The notes: generated by a model not told the origin, from the sequence alone. DNA of 64,000 nucleotides from Streptomyces sp. NBC_00457 (GCF_036014015.1 NZ_CP107905.1:7440001-7504000), one strand, 5' to 3'; positions 1 to 8,831 are shown, counted from the first letter of the stretch. Made by a program: numbers and translations.

Positions 1-152
1 TCGCGCATGTCCGCGATGGAGGCGCCGAGTTCAGTTCGTGCGTCCGCCACCAGGTCCGGATTGTGGTCGGCCATGCGGCGCAGCAGGACCAGTTGGAAGT
101 CGAGGGGAGTGAAGGGGCCTTGGGGGCGCGTTGCGGACGGCATGCCTCCCAT
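1..152 (-). CDS. Unidentified protein, N-terminal part only (runs off left edge)
   Basis: A minus-strand frame opens at an ATG at 152 and stays open to the window edge, giving about 50 residues. The text contains PFTPLDFQLVLLRRMADHN, then a stretch with DLVADARTELG. Almost every third codon position is G or C, as in the real genes nearby, and GAGGTGA lies about seven bases upstream as a ribosome binding site. It overlaps the last 122 bases of the FkbM gene in another frame, so it would be the next gene of the same minus-strand operon. I do not recognise the family; the visible part has no signal peptide or membrane segment. Coding is likely, function unknown. Confidence 0.6.
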   Translation of the reverse strand, partial: MGGMPSATRPQGPFTPLDFQLVLLRRMADHNPDLVADARTELGASIADMR

Positions 153-999
153 CGTCGCTCACCTCGTCACTCACCACATCGCTCACCTCGTCTCTCACCT
201 CGTCGCTCTCCACGCGACCGCCCGGACGGCGGCCGTCAGGAAGGAACAGGACGGAGTTGACGTAGCGGGGGCGGTGGCGGAAGGGGAGGACTCGGGGGAG
301 CAGGCCCTGGGTGACGACGTGGGCGGCCTCGGCCTGGTGGGCCTCCAGGGGGAAGGAGGTGAGCGGGACCCAGGTGTCGCCGGGCAGGACCCAGCCGTCG
401 TAGCGGAGTAGGGTGAGGTACGTGACTACTCGGGCGATCGGCTGGATGCGGGACTCCAGCTCGACGAACAAGGCCGGGCGGTCGCGGGACAGGATGCCCG
501 TCGACCCGCGCAGCACCGCCAGTTCGCCGCCGTCCACGTCGATCTTGATGAAGTCGACGTTCCGGAGCCCCAGGTCGTCCAGGGCTACGCAGCCGACGTC
601 CAGCGCACGGCTGTGGATGTCGCGGCGGATCAGGGAGGACACGCCCCTGTCGCCGGGGTCGTCCGCCGGGAGCCAGAGGCGGGCCACCCCGGGGCCGTCG
701 GAGGCGGCGGCGCGGATCACGCGGACGTTCGGTGGGGCCGTGGCAGTGAGGAGGCGTGCAAGGTGGGGGACCGGTTCTACGGTCACCACCTCGCGGGCTC
801 GCTTCGCCAGGCGGCGCGTCCAGGGGCCGTACCAGCCGCCGATGTCCACCGCCGTGCCGCAGTCCGGCGGGCACAGCTCGCCGAGCCGGGCCAGTTCCGG
901 TTCGAAGCGGGGGTAGACGGCCCGGGCGGCTGCCGCGACCAGGCGGGTCGGGAGCAGGGGTGCCACGCGGGCCGCGAGGGTTCGCGGGGGCTTGGTCAT
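31..999 (-). CDS. FkbM-family SAM-dependent methyltransferase
   Basis: 322 residues. The SAM-binding fold starts near residue 48 (AVDIGGWYGPWT, a motif I variant), followed by the acidic VVTVEP segment and the FkbM-typical FIKIDVDGGELAVLRG near residue 150, which supports O-methylation of a small molecule or glycan. The start ATG at 999 overlaps the stop of the Trm112-like gene (ATGA), so it is translationally coupled. The family match ends near residue 250 (NSVLFLPDGR). The last 70 residues are an acidic repeat tail and a Pro-rich stretch that is read out of frame through the start of the next gene, so the C-terminus may be an extension without function. Substrate unknown; membership of the AftD operon suggests a surface glycan. 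Confidence 0.8.
   Translation of the reverse strand: MTKPPRTLAARVAPLLPTRLVAAAARAVYPRFEPELARLGELCPPDCGTAVDIGGWYGPWTRRLAKRAREVVTVEPVPHLARLLTATAPPNVRVIRAAASDGPGVARLWLPADDPGDRGVSSLIRRDIHSRALDVGCVALDDLGLRNVDFIKIDVDGGELAVLRGSTGILSRDRPALFVELESRIQPIARVVTYLTLLRYDGWVLPGDTWVPLTSFPLEAHQAEAAHVVTQGLLPRVLPFRHRPRYVNSVLFLPDGRRPGGRVESDEVRDEVSDVVSDEVSDDGRHAVRNAPPRPLHSPRLPTGPAAPHGRPQSGPGGGRTN
147..206 (-). repeat. 12-bp tandem repeat, five imperfect units
   Basis: Read on the minus strand the units are variants of GCGACGAGGTGA. They encode the acidic DEVxDEVSDVVSDEV tail of the FkbM protein. Each unit also carries GAGGTGA or a near match, a ribosome binding site. The last unit contains the ATG of the overlapping downstream gene. 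Confidence 0.7.
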
Positions 1000-1211
1000 G
1001 GGGTCATCCGTTTGAGGAGTTCCTCGTGTTCGTCGTCCGTGACCTGCTCCCCGGACGAGGGCAGCAGCTGCGGGATGCCGTCGACGATCGGGTAGCGGCG
1101 GCGCAGGCGTGGGTTGTAGAGCACCTCCTCGTCATCGGCCGTGAACAGGTGCAGCGGGCCCTTGTCGAGTGGACACGCCAGGATCTGGAGCAGGGGGTCG
1201 TCGGGTTTCAC
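996..1211 (-). CDS. Trm112-like (UPF0434) small protein
   Basis: 71 residues from a GTG at 1211 that overlaps the stop of the membrane transporter gene (GTGA). Its own stop overlaps the ATG of the FkbM gene. The text ILACPLDKGPL near the N-terminus and YPIVDGIPQLLP in the middle is the signature of the Trm112/UPF0434 family, whose eukaryotic and archaeal members bind and activate methyltransferases. The family often carries a four-Cys zinc site; only the first Cys (ACP) remains here, so zinc binding is doubtful. It sits in an operon with three SAM methyltransferases, which makes a partner role plausible but unproven. Confidence 0.75.
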   Translation of the reverse strand: MKPDDPLLQILACPLDKGPLHLFTADDEEVLYNPRLRRRYPIVDGIPQLLPSSGEQVTDDEHEELLKRMTP

Positions 1212-2140
1212 GGTGGTGTCAACTCCTTGGCACCGAGGGAGGGTTGGGCCGCTGCCTGCCGGTCGTGCTTGGGCATGGTCAGCAGTACGGTGATCGCCAG
1301 CGCCGTGCCCGCGAGCCGCAGCGCCAGCCGCAACGGCTCCTGCGGCAGCGCCTCGCCGAACGACAGCGTGCCGAGCACCGCCGTATAGAGGCAGGTCACC
1401 GTCGTACACACCGGCACGATCAGCGAGGCCCGGCAGCGTTGCAGCGCCGCCTGCGACATGACCAGCCCGAACGCGCCGGTGAACAGCAGGAGATACGGAT
1501 ACGGGGAGCGGAGGACATCGAGCAGCGCCTCGCCGATTCCGCTTGCCGTGAGGTCCGTGAGGTAGTTGGAGACGCCTTTGATCGCCAGCGAGCTGACGCC
1601 GTACAGCACGCCCACCGCCACGCCGTATTCGACGCCGGTCGTCGGCAGCCGGTGCCGGTGGCGGGCGCGGCGCTCGGCGGAGCCGTACAGCCAGACGCCC
1701 GCGGCGAGCGAGGGCACGCAGACGAGGAGGATCAGGGGGTACGGCGCCTCGCCGCCCACGGTGTCCGAGTCCTCCCGCAGCGACAGCACGACCATCAGCA
1801 GCGCGGCGAGGATCGCGCCGAGGGCGTACCGCTCGCGGCCGGTGGTCTCCTCGCCGAGCAGCCGCGCCGACAGCAGCACCAGCAGGACCAGGCCGGAGAC
1901 GAAGATGCCCTGCGCGGCGGCGATCGGGAGCGTGCGGTAGACGACCAGCTGCGCGGCGAAACCGGCGGCGAGGGACAGTGATCCGCCGATCCACAGCGGG
2001 CTGCCCAGGACCAGTCTCAGGAGCTTCGCGGGTTCGCGCACGGTCACCTGGGGCAGGGCCGCGAGCGCCCGTTTCTCCAGGACGAAACCGGTGCTGTACA
2101 GGACGTTCGCCAGCAACGCCGCGGCTACTCCCCACCACAT
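1208..2140 (-). CDS. DMT-type (EamA-like) integral membrane transporter
   Basis: 310 residues, nearly all hydrophobic, with about ten predicted membrane segments beginning at the N-terminus (WWGVAAALLANVLYSTGFVL) and a short charged C-terminal tail. The two-fold repeat of the drug/metabolite transporter superfamily is suggested by the similar N- and C-terminal halves. It starts three bases after the upstream methyltransferase stop and overlaps the Trm112-like gene. In this operon it could move a lipid-linked sugar or small building block across the membrane, as other DMT-fold proteins do for lipid-linked sugars. The substrate cannot be read from the sequence. Confidence 0.7.
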   Translation of the reverse strand: MWWGVAAALLANVLYSTGFVLEKRALAALPQVTVREPAKLLRLVLGSPLWIGGSLSLAAGFAAQLVVYRTLPIAAAQGIFVSGLVLLVLLSARLLGEETTGRERYALGAILAALLMVVLSLREDSDTVGGEAPYPLILLVCVPSLAAGVWLYGSAERRARHRHRLPTTGVEYGVAVGVLYGVSSLAIKGVSNYLTDLTASGIGEALLDVLRSPYPYLLLFTGAFGLVMSQAALQRCRASLIVPVCTTVTCLYTAVLGTLSFGEALPQEPLRLALRLAGTALAITVLLTMPKHDRQAAAQPSLGAKELTPP

Positions 2141-2143
2141 CGG

Positions 2144-2890
2144 CTACGTCCTTCGCGCGTGCAGGAGGAGGATCGAGGCGAGTGGTGCTCTGGAGCAGGC
2201 GAGCCGGTCGAGCGGGCGCAGGGGACGCGGTACGCCGTGGAAAGGGGCCCCTTTGAGTCGTACGACTTCGAAGCCTGCCGCGGTGACGTACTCGCGGAGG
2301 GCGCGGGCCGTGTAGAGCCGCAGATGTCCTACGACCTCCCGCCCCGGCCGGCCGTGGATCGCGCGCAGGCTGACCTCCGAGAAGACGGGCTGCACGCCCG
2401 CGAGGAGGAGGGCGCGGTTGTACCAGGCGGCCAGGTTCGGGGTGGACAGCATCAGATGGCCGCCCGGGCGCAGCACCCGGCGGATCTCGTCCAGGGCGGA
2501 GTCCGGGTCCACTAGGTGTTCGATCACCTCGCTGAACAGCACGGCGTCCGCTGAACCGTCCCTGAAGGGGAGGGAGTTGAGTTCTGCGCGGAGGGTGTAC
2601 GGGATTCTGGTGTGGGCGCGTTTCAGGGCGTCCTGGGACCAGTCGACGCCGATGATGCGGTGGCCGGGGAGGAGCGGTGCGGTGGTGGCTGCCGCCGTGC
2701 CGTCGCCGCAGCCGATGTCGAGGATCGTGCGGGTGTGGCCGGATGGTGTGGGCGGGCCCAGGGCGGTGGCCAGGAGGTGGGCCTGGCGGAGGGTGCGGGG
2801 GGTGCCGGAGGCTACGGGGACCGCCGGGTTCTCGTAGAAGTCGCGGAGTTCCGTGCGGGGTGGGGTGGTGGTCGTGGACGTGGTCGTCAT
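2144..2890 (-). CDS. Class I SAM-dependent methyltransferase
   Basis: 248 residues. Motif I is ILDIGCGDGTAAATT near residue 58, followed by HRIIGVDWSQDAL (acidic SAM ribose contact), a motif II-like ADAVLFSEVIEHL and the post-motif LRPGGHLMLSTPN, the Methyltransf_11/25 pattern. The start ATG at 2890 overlaps the stop of the condensation-like gene (ATGA). The N-terminal run of Thr residues (MTTTSTTTT) is unusual but common in coupled Streptomyces genes. The product would be cytoplasmic; the acceptor is unknown, and the context points to a surface glycan or lipid intermediate. Confidence 0.8.
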   Translation of the reverse strand: MTTTSTTTTPPRTELRDFYENPAVPVASGTPRTLRQAHLLATALGPPTPSGHTRTILDIGCGDGTAAATTAPLLPGHRIIGVDWSQDALKRAHTRIPYTLRAELNSLPFRDGSADAVLFSEVIEHLVDPDSALDEIRRVLRPGGHLMLSTPNLAAWYNRALLLAGVQPVFSEVSLRAIHGRPGREVVGHLRLYTARALREYVTAAGFEVVRLKGAPFHGVPRPLRPLDRLACSRAPLASILLLHARRT

Positions 2891-4461
2891 GGGGCCACCT
2901 CCGTGGTGTGCAGATAGTGCTCGAAGAGGTCGCGTAGGTGCGCGCCGTCGCCGTGGCTGAGCAGGGCTCGGGACCAGCGCAGGGCCAGGTGCAGGCGGCC
3001 GGCGGTGGAGGCGGTGGTGACGGTGAGGCCGCGGGGCATTCTCGCGGGCGCCGAGAACCAGACGGCGTGCGCGCGGCCTGCCTCCTCGCCGAAGTCCAGG
3101 GGGTACGGGACGCGGCCGATGTTGCTGAGGAGCGTCGTCGAGGTCCAGGGGGCGGCTGCTCGGCGGAGGGTTCTGGTGAGGGCGGCTCGCCAGGACACGG
3201 GGGTGATGGGGGCGGTGAGGAGGGTGGCTCCGTGGCCGAGTTGGGGGCGGGGGAGGGACTTGAGGGCGAGGGTGCGGAGTGCCGTACGGCTGAGGAGTGC
3301 GGGCATGTCCGCCGGGTTCAACTCGTCCGGGGTGAAGGGGACTTCGACCAGGCGAGTGCCGTTGCCTATCGGCATCGTCGTGTCCCTGGGGCGGTCGTCC
3401 ACGGGCATCGTGATGCGGAGGGGGCGGGGGTGTTCGCCGTGTTCTCTGTTCCAGTGGGTGATCATCAGGGCTGTGGTGACCATGAGCTGGTCGTTCACCG
3501 TGTACGGGGAGCCTTTGGGGCGGTGGGGGAGGGGGAGTTCGGTGACGAGCATGCCGTTGCCGGGGGAGGGTTCGGGGGTGCCGGGGGCTACTCGGGCGGG
3601 GGGTGACCAGTTGGAGGGGGTTTCTTCGGGGTGGGGTGGGGGTTGCGTAGGGCGGGTGGGGGAGGCTGCGGGGGAGTTGTCCCGGCCGCTGTACAGCTCT
3701 GCGGCGGTGGCGAGGACGCGGAGGCAGGCGGGGCCGTCGAGGGCGGTGTGGTTGATGGTGAGGAAGAGGACGGTGCCGGTGCCTTTGCCGTGACTGGCGT
3801 TGCTGCTCGGGGTGGGTATCGCTTGCCGGCGCTGGCCGGGTGCCGCTGCGCCCACCCGTGCCGCCCCAGCGGCACGACTGCCCGCAGCGGCGGGGCGTGC
3901 GGCAGCGTCAGCGGCGGCGGGTGCAGCGGCGGCGTTGGCGTCGGCGCCGCTGCTGGGGTTGGCGTCGCCCCAGCCCGCACCGCTGACCGCAGCGGCGGCG
4001 GGTACAGGATCGGCAGCGGGCTTCCCCACCGCATCCGTCGCCTCGCTCCCCTCCACCGGTCCCGCCCCCTCCACCACCTCCAGCCGTACCGGCGGCGAAG
4101 CCGTCAACGGCGGGGCCTCCACCAGTGCACGTGTCCGCGCGCCTCGCAGCGCGTCCGGGCCCGGTGGCAGGAAGGTCACGACCTCCACATCCGGGTCCGC
4201 CGTCAGTTCCCACTCGTAGCGGCGCCGGTACCACCGACCCGCCGCCTCCCGCATGAGGATGCGGGGGTGGCGGCGGAGGGCCTCGGTGAAGGCGGAGCGC
4301 AGGCGGTCGCGGTCCAGGTGGCCCGGGAGGTGGACCTCGATGTGGACGGTTTCCGGTTCCTCCTCCTGGAGGCAGTGGCGGGCGATCTCGTCCACCACGG
4401 GGAACGGGATGCGCTCGGGAGGCCGTACGGGGCCCTCGGCGCGGTGCTCCAGCGTCGTCAT
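2887..4461 (-). CDS. Condensation/acyltransferase-like protein with Ala-rich insert
   Basis: 524 residues from the ATG at 4461, chosen because it overlaps the AftD-like stop (ATGA). It resembles stand-alone condensation-fold proteins (the NRPS C-domain and PapA acyltransferase superfamily): FPVVDEIARHC at the N-terminus, LFLTINHTALDGPACLRVL matching the HHxxxDG catalytic motif with Asn for the first His, and a second half with ITMPVDDRPR and LLSNIGRVPYPLDFG. A low-complexity Ala/Pro/Gly stretch of about 90 residues (roughly 145-235) lies just before the active-site motif. It coincides with an interspersed-repeat-like sequence in the DNA. Acyl or peptide transfer onto a surface glycolipid is an inference from context. 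Confidence 0.65.
   Translation of the reverse strand: MTTLEHRAEGPVRPPERIPFPVVDEIARHCLQEEEPETVHIEVHLPGHLDRDRLRSAFTEALRRHPRILMREAAGRWYRRRYEWELTADPDVEVVTFLPPGPDALRGARTRALVEAPPLTASPPVRLEVVEGAGPVEGSEATDAVGKPAADPVPAAAAVSGAGWGDANPSSGADANAAAAPAAADAAARPAAAGSRAAGAARVGAAAPGQRRQAIPTPSSNASHGKGTGTVLFLTINHTALDGPACLRVLATAAELYSGRDNSPAASPTRPTQPPPHPEETPSNWSPPARVAPGTPEPSPGNGMLVTELPLPHRPKGSPYTVNDQLMVTTALMITHWNREHGEHPRPLRITMPVDDRPRDTTMPIGNGTRLVEVPFTPDELNPADMPALLSRTALRTLALKSLPRPQLGHGATLLTAPITPVSWRAALTRTLRRAAAPWTSTTLLSNIGRVPYPLDFGEEAGRAHAVWFSAPARMPRGLTVTTASTAGRLHLALRWSRALLSHGDGAHLRDLFEHYLHTTEVAP
3826..3900. repeat. Interspersed-repeat-like element inside the condensation-like gene
   Basis: The stretch includes a hairpin, GTGCCGC-CCCA-GCGGCAC, at 3858-3875, flanked by CTGCGCCCACCC and CTGCCCGCAGC. 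It resembles a repeat I remember as common between Streptomyces genes. Here it lies in frame inside a coding region and codes for part of the Ala-rich insert. Its limits are approximate. Confidence 0.4.
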
Positions 4462-7400
4462 GCGCTGTCCCCCCTCAGGTCGGCCTCGGGTGGTGTCGCC
4501 CTGAGCCTCGGCTTGCGGAACGCGAAGCGCACGGTGGGCGGGTCGGGCGGCGGGGCGCCGGGACCCCGTGCCGAGACGGTCGGGCCGGAGTCCGGGCGGG
4601 CAGGCGGCGGGGGCTCGGCACCGAGAGGACTCGCGCCCCGCTCCCGTTGCGGCAACTGCTGCGTCGGGGCTTCCGAGGCCGGCGACCCCCCGGACGGTGG
4701 CGGCACCGCCATTGGGTCCCGCTCCCGCACACTCACCAACCCCGCGAACAACCCGATCAGCGCCAGGAGTTGAGCCGCCGGACCGAAGGCACCCTCCTCC
4801 GCGCCCGCCGGCTCCCCGGCCCCCACCGCCGCCGCGATCCCCGCCCCCGCGAGCGCGACGAACGCGATCGGTACGAGCAGTGCGTGCCGTCGGTGGGCCA
4901 GGAGCGCCAACGCCGGTACCAGCAGCGCGAACCACCCGGCGATCACCGCGCCCACCAGCGTCAGCGCCACCGTCCCCAGCCACAGGCCCGGCGGCGGGGG
5001 CACCGGCTGCGGGTCGTCGGGGTTCGGGGAGCGCCGGCGCCAGAGGACAAGTCCCACCAGGGCCGCCACCGCTACACCCCCGCCGATCAGCGCGGCGTCG
5101 TACGTCGTCGCGGGCTCGTACGACAGCTTGACCCCGCCGCCCGCCCCGGCCGGGATCCGCCAGCCCTGCTGCCAGCCGTCGAGGCGGACCGGGGACAACT
5201 CGTCCCCGTTCAGCGTGGCTTTCCAGCCGTCGTTGTAGTTCTGGTACGTCGTCAGGTACGTGGCCGCGCCCGACCCGACCGTCACCTGGCGCTGGTCGCC
5301 GAGCCAGTCACGGATCTCAAGGTTGCGGTCCGCGGACGTTGGCTCAGCGAGCGCCCCGCCGCGTGTCAGCGTGACATCTGTGAGCGTCAGCGGCCCGGCG
5401 TCCCCGCCCTCGACCCGGTGCCGGCCGGAGGACAGGTCCAACTCGGCGTTCGCTCGCCCCTCCTGACAGAGCGTCACCTGCACAGGTCGCCGTTCCGTCA
5501 GGTCCCGTACCGTCCCCCGCACGCTCGTCTCGTACAACTCCCCGTCCACCGCCATCACCGGCCCCTGCCCGCATGGCAGCGAGAAGGCGCGCGTGGCCGC
5601 CGGCTGGGGCGTGCGGTAGGCGTCGAGGGCCGGGATGTACGCCTCCGTGAGGCCCACCGGAAGGCGCAGGTCCTCGTCGACGACCGGGTTGTGGAGGGTC
5701 AGCGGAGCCGTCGCCGTGACCGTGATGTCGAGGCGGTCCGTGGTGATCGGCGGGAAGCGGACCCAGCCGTTCTCGTCGACGCCCGCGAGGGCGGCGCCTT
5801 CCGGGGAGCTGATCTGCACCTCGGTGGGGCGGGTGGAGAGGCCGCCCGCGGGGGCCAGGACCAGTTCGCCGACGGACTGTTCGCCGTCCCAGCGGAGGTG
5901 GATGGTGGGGCGGTCGCCCGCGATCCAGGCCGTGGTCAGGTCACCGTCGGTGAGGTTGCGCGCCGCCAGGCCCGCGCCGAGCCGTGCCGTGGAGTCGGCG
6001 GTGGCGACGATGCGGCTCTGCTGGTCGGGGGCGACGTCGTACAGCAGCCGGTCGAGTTCCGCGCCGGGTACCGGCACCGCGCTCGCCGTCACCTCGTACG
6101 TCCCCGCCGTGCCCGTGGAGAAGCGGCGGTGCAGGCCCGCCTCCGTGCCCGTCGCGGAGAGGCCGGTCGGGTCGGCCGTGCGGTGCAGCGAGACGATCTC
6201 GGCGGCGGCACCGGCATCCCGCGCGTCCGTCGGCAGCCGCAGCATGCGCGTGACCTGCACGTCAGGCAGCGAGATCTCGGAGAAGCCCGCGCCCGTCAGA
6301 CCCGTGTGCCGCGCCACCGAGTCGACGATCGTCAGCCGCATCCAACTCGTCTCACCCGAAGGCGCCTTGATGCTCTGCGCCGTCCCGTCCGGGCGCAGGA
6401 CGCTGGTCCGCACCCCCTTCTCCGTCTCCACTCGCACCCGCGTCGCCGCCGACCGCACACTCTCCTGCGGCAACGGCGACACCCTGAACGACGACGGCAT
6501 GTCGTACGCCTCGCTGAACCCGATCCGCAGCCACTGCCGGTCCGCCGAGCCCGCCGAGCCCTCGGCCCAGGCGGTGTCCGGGTTGCCGTCGAAGGCATTC
6601 ACCGGGTCGTACTGTGGGAGGTGGAAGAGCCAGTTGCCGTACGAGGAGGCCGTGACCGAGCGGGCGCCGCGCAGTTCGGCGACCGTCTGATGGCCGAGGC
6701 CCTCGGTCGGCAGGATCTGGTGGGGTTTCTCGCCGGCGTCCTGGGCGGCGTCCGGCGCGTTGCGTTCGTCGCGGGTGTACGTGTACGACGTGTTGGCGTT
6801 GACCAGCCCGAACCGGGTGTCCGCGCGACGCAGTCCGTCGCCCACCACCTGCACGGGCGGCGTGCCGAGCCCGGGATGGTTGTCCCCGGTCAACACCGTT
6901 GCTCGGCCCCGGAGTTCGGAAGCAAGCGGCAGTAGCGCCTCCGGGCCGCCGGAGACCACGGCCGTGTCGGACACCGGCAGCAGAGAAGCCTGCCCGGGAC
7001 GCGGTACCCCCTCGTTCCCCGGCGGCTGGTAGATCTCCACCGCCCGCTGCCTCGGATAGATGCCCTCGATCTCCAGCGGGGTGCCCTCGGCGATCCGGCC
7101 GCCCGTCATGACCGGGCCCAGGCCCTTCACCCGCTCGTACCCGGACTGCTCAAGGGTGCGCTTGACCGTCGTGGTCGGTACGTGGCCGATCTGGTCGGGG
7201 TCGAGGTCGTTGCGGACGACGACGTAATGGATGCCGGCCCGGCTCAAGTAGTCGGCAAGGCCTGGGACTTCACCGCCCGACATCAGCGCCTGCTCCACGG
7301 CGTCCATCGCGCGCCGGTTGCCGGGCGTGCCCATCGGCACGTAATCCCGTTGGGCCCAGCGCGACTCGGCCACCACATCCAGCGGCTGGTCGATCGTCGA

Positions 7401-8831
7401 GCCCCAGGTGTAGATGCCGTGCGCGGTCGCCGGGACCACCAGGGCGCGCGAATCCGGCGAGTACTCCTCCAGCCAATCCGCCGTCGCCGTCCAGTACTTG
7501 GGGATCTCCTGGAAGGAACCCGGGTTCAGGATCGACCCGTTGAGGTACGGCCACATCAGCCCCGGCAGCACCAGCACCGCCGCGATCAGCGGCGCGAGAC
7601 GACGGCCCCGGACCGGGCGGGCGCCGCGCTGCTCGGCGGCCACGCCCACCAGATGGGCCAGGCCCAGGACGAGCGCGAGGGCGAGGCCCGGCAGGAACTT
7701 GTAGATGTTGCGGAAGGGGGCCAGAGAGCCGTTCAGCCAGTCCTGCACCACCCCGTGGAAGGGCGCCCCGAAGGCCCCGCCGTACCCGGCGAGCACGATC
7801 AGCGCCACCGTCAGCACGGTCAGCACCAGCCAGCGCCGCTCCGGCAGATCACGCCGGGCCAGTCCCGCGAGGCCGAGCCCCGCCGCCAGCGTCGAGCAGA
7901 CGACCACGACCACCGAGGACACGACGGTCCACCCGGCGGGCAGCCACGCCTCACCGAAGTGCAGATAGGCGACCCAGTTCCCGGCGCCGCGCAGTGCCTC
8001 CGTCGCCGCCATCGTGTCCGTCGTGGTCTGCGAAGTCTCCACGTACGGAAGGAAGTTCTCGCCGTAGAAGCCAAGCAGCAGCAGCGGGATCCACCACCAG
8101 GCGGTCGCCAGGATCACGCCGGGCACCCACCAGGCGATCAGCTTGCGCTGCCGTGGTCCCGGTGGGCGGGACAGAAGGTAGAGACCCACCGGCAACAGGG
8201 ACGCCAGCGTCGCCGCCGCGTTGACCCCGCCCATGAACGGCACGATCAGCGCCGAGCGGAGGGCGGCGACCCGTGCGGCGTACCGCTCGTTCGTCAGCGG
8301 CAGCAGCACCCACGGCAGGAACGCACCGGGCAGCGCCGCCGCCGACGTGGACCCGACGACGATCGTGAAGGTCGGCCACAGCGCATACGCGACGGCCCCG
8401 ACCAGCCGGGAGCCGCCGCTGCCGATCCCCAGCCGCTCGGCCAGCCGCAGTGCGCCCCAGAAGGCGACGGACACGATCAGCGACAGCCACAGCCGTTCCG
8501 CCAGCCACACCGGCAGCCGCACCAGATCGCACAGCCAGTAGTACGGCAGCATCGGCCACAGGTAGCCGACGTACTGGTCCGAGATCCCGCCGAAGGAGCC
8601 CCGGTCGTGCCACAACTGGCCCAGATCGGCGAGGAATTGACCGGGGTCGACGGTGACGCCCAGCTTCGTGTCGAAGGTCTGCCGCCCCGGTCGCACCGCG
8701 AGCAGCAGCACGAAGACCACGGCCCAGAACCCCAGCAGCCAGCGCCGCGACCGGGGGCCGTGCGGCGGGCCCGACGCGGTCGTGGTGGTGGGGACGGCTG
8801 CCGGAGGAGGAGCCTGGACCGTGGTCGTCAT
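4458..8831 (-). CDS. aftD: AftD-like alpha-(1->3)-arabinofuranosyltransferase (GT-C, DUF3367)
   Basis: 1457 residues from the ATG at 8831, which overlaps the upstream stop (ATGA); an ATG nine bases earlier is less likely. An N-terminal GT-C membrane region with about ten helices (residues 20-440) is followed by a large extracytoplasmic part. Two discoidin-like carbohydrate-binding motifs are visible, NAFDGNPDTAW near 747 and NLTDGDLTTAW near 962. C-terminal helices lie at about 1250-1345, followed by a Pro-rich cytoplasmic tail. This is the layout of mycobacterial AftD, which adds alpha-1,3 arabinofuranose from decaprenyl-phospho-arabinose. Streptomyces has no mycolyl-arabinogalactan, so the acceptor here must differ. 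It is the largest gene of the operon. Confidence 0.85.
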   Translation of the reverse strand: MTTTVQAPPPAAVPTTTTASGPPHGPRSRRWLLGFWAVVFVLLLAVRPGRQTFDTKLGVTVDPGQFLADLGQLWHDRGSFGGISDQYVGYLWPMLPYYWLCDLVRLPVWLAERLWLSLIVSVAFWGALRLAERLGIGSGGSRLVGAVAYALWPTFTIVVGSTSAAALPGAFLPWVLLPLTNERYAARVAALRSALIVPFMGGVNAAATLASLLPVGLYLLSRPPGPRQRKLIAWWVPGVILATAWWWIPLLLLGFYGENFLPYVETSQTTTDTMAATEALRGAGNWVAYLHFGEAWLPAGWTVVSSVVVVVCSTLAAGLGLAGLARRDLPERRWLVLTVLTVALIVLAGYGGAFGAPFHGVVQDWLNGSLAPFRNIYKFLPGLALALVLGLAHLVGVAAEQRGARPVRGRRLAPLIAAVLVLPGLMWPYLNGSILNPGSFQEIPKYWTATADWLEEYSPDSRALVVPATAHGIYTWGSTIDQPLDVVAESRWAQRDYVPMGTPGNRRAMDAVEQALMSGGEVPGLADYLSRAGIHYVVVRNDLDPDQIGHVPTTTVKRTLEQSGYERVKGLGPVMTGGRIAEGTPLEIEGIYPRQRAVEIYQPPGNEGVPRPGQASLLPVSDTAVVSGGPEALLPLASELRGRATVLTGDNHPGLGTPPVQVVGDGLRRADTRFGLVNANTSYTYTRDERNAPDAAQDAGEKPHQILPTEGLGHQTVAELRGARSVTASSYGNWLFHLPQYDPVNAFDGNPDTAWAEGSAGSADRQWLRIGFSEAYDMPSSFRVSPLPQESVRSAATRVRVETEKGVRTSVLRPDGTAQSIKAPSGETSWMRLTIVDSVARHTGLTGAGFSEISLPDVQVTRMLRLPTDARDAGAAAEIVSLHRTADPTGLSATGTEAGLHRRFSTGTAGTYEVTASAVPVPGAELDRLLYDVAPDQQSRIVATADSTARLGAGLAARNLTDGDLTTAWIAGDRPTIHLRWDGEQSVGELVLAPAGGLSTRPTEVQISSPEGAALAGVDENGWVRFPPITTDRLDITVTATAPLTLHNPVVDEDLRLPVGLTEAYIPALDAYRTPQPAATRAFSLPCGQGPVMAVDGELYETSVRGTVRDLTERRPVQVTLCQEGRANAELDLSSGRHRVEGGDAGPLTLTDVTLTRGGALAEPTSADRNLEIRDWLGDQRQVTVGSGAATYLTTYQNYNDGWKATLNGDELSPVRLDGWQQGWRIPAGAGGGVKLSYEPATTYDAALIGGGVAVAALVGLVLWRRRSPNPDDPQPVPPPPGLWLGTVALTLVGAVIAGWFALLVPALALLAHRRHALLVPIAFVALAGAGIAAAVGAGEPAGAEEGAFGPAAQLLALIGLFAGLVSVRERDPMAVPPPSGGSPASEAPTQQLPQRERGASPLGAEPPPPARPDSGPTVSARGPGAPPPDPPTVRFAFRKPRLRATPPEADLRGDSA

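Noticed and set aside
2887..4461. NRPS condensation domain as a sign of an antibiotic cluster
   Set aside because: No adenylation or carrier domain is nearby; the protein stands alone among glycan-type genes, so a stand-alone acyltransferase role is more likely.
4458..8831. AftD homologue as evidence of a Mycobacterium-like mycolate wall
   Set aside because: The other features (SCO2400-family protein, WhiJ-type trio, repeats, ABC importers without ATPase) are those of Streptomyces, and no mycolate or arabinogalactan genes are present in the window.
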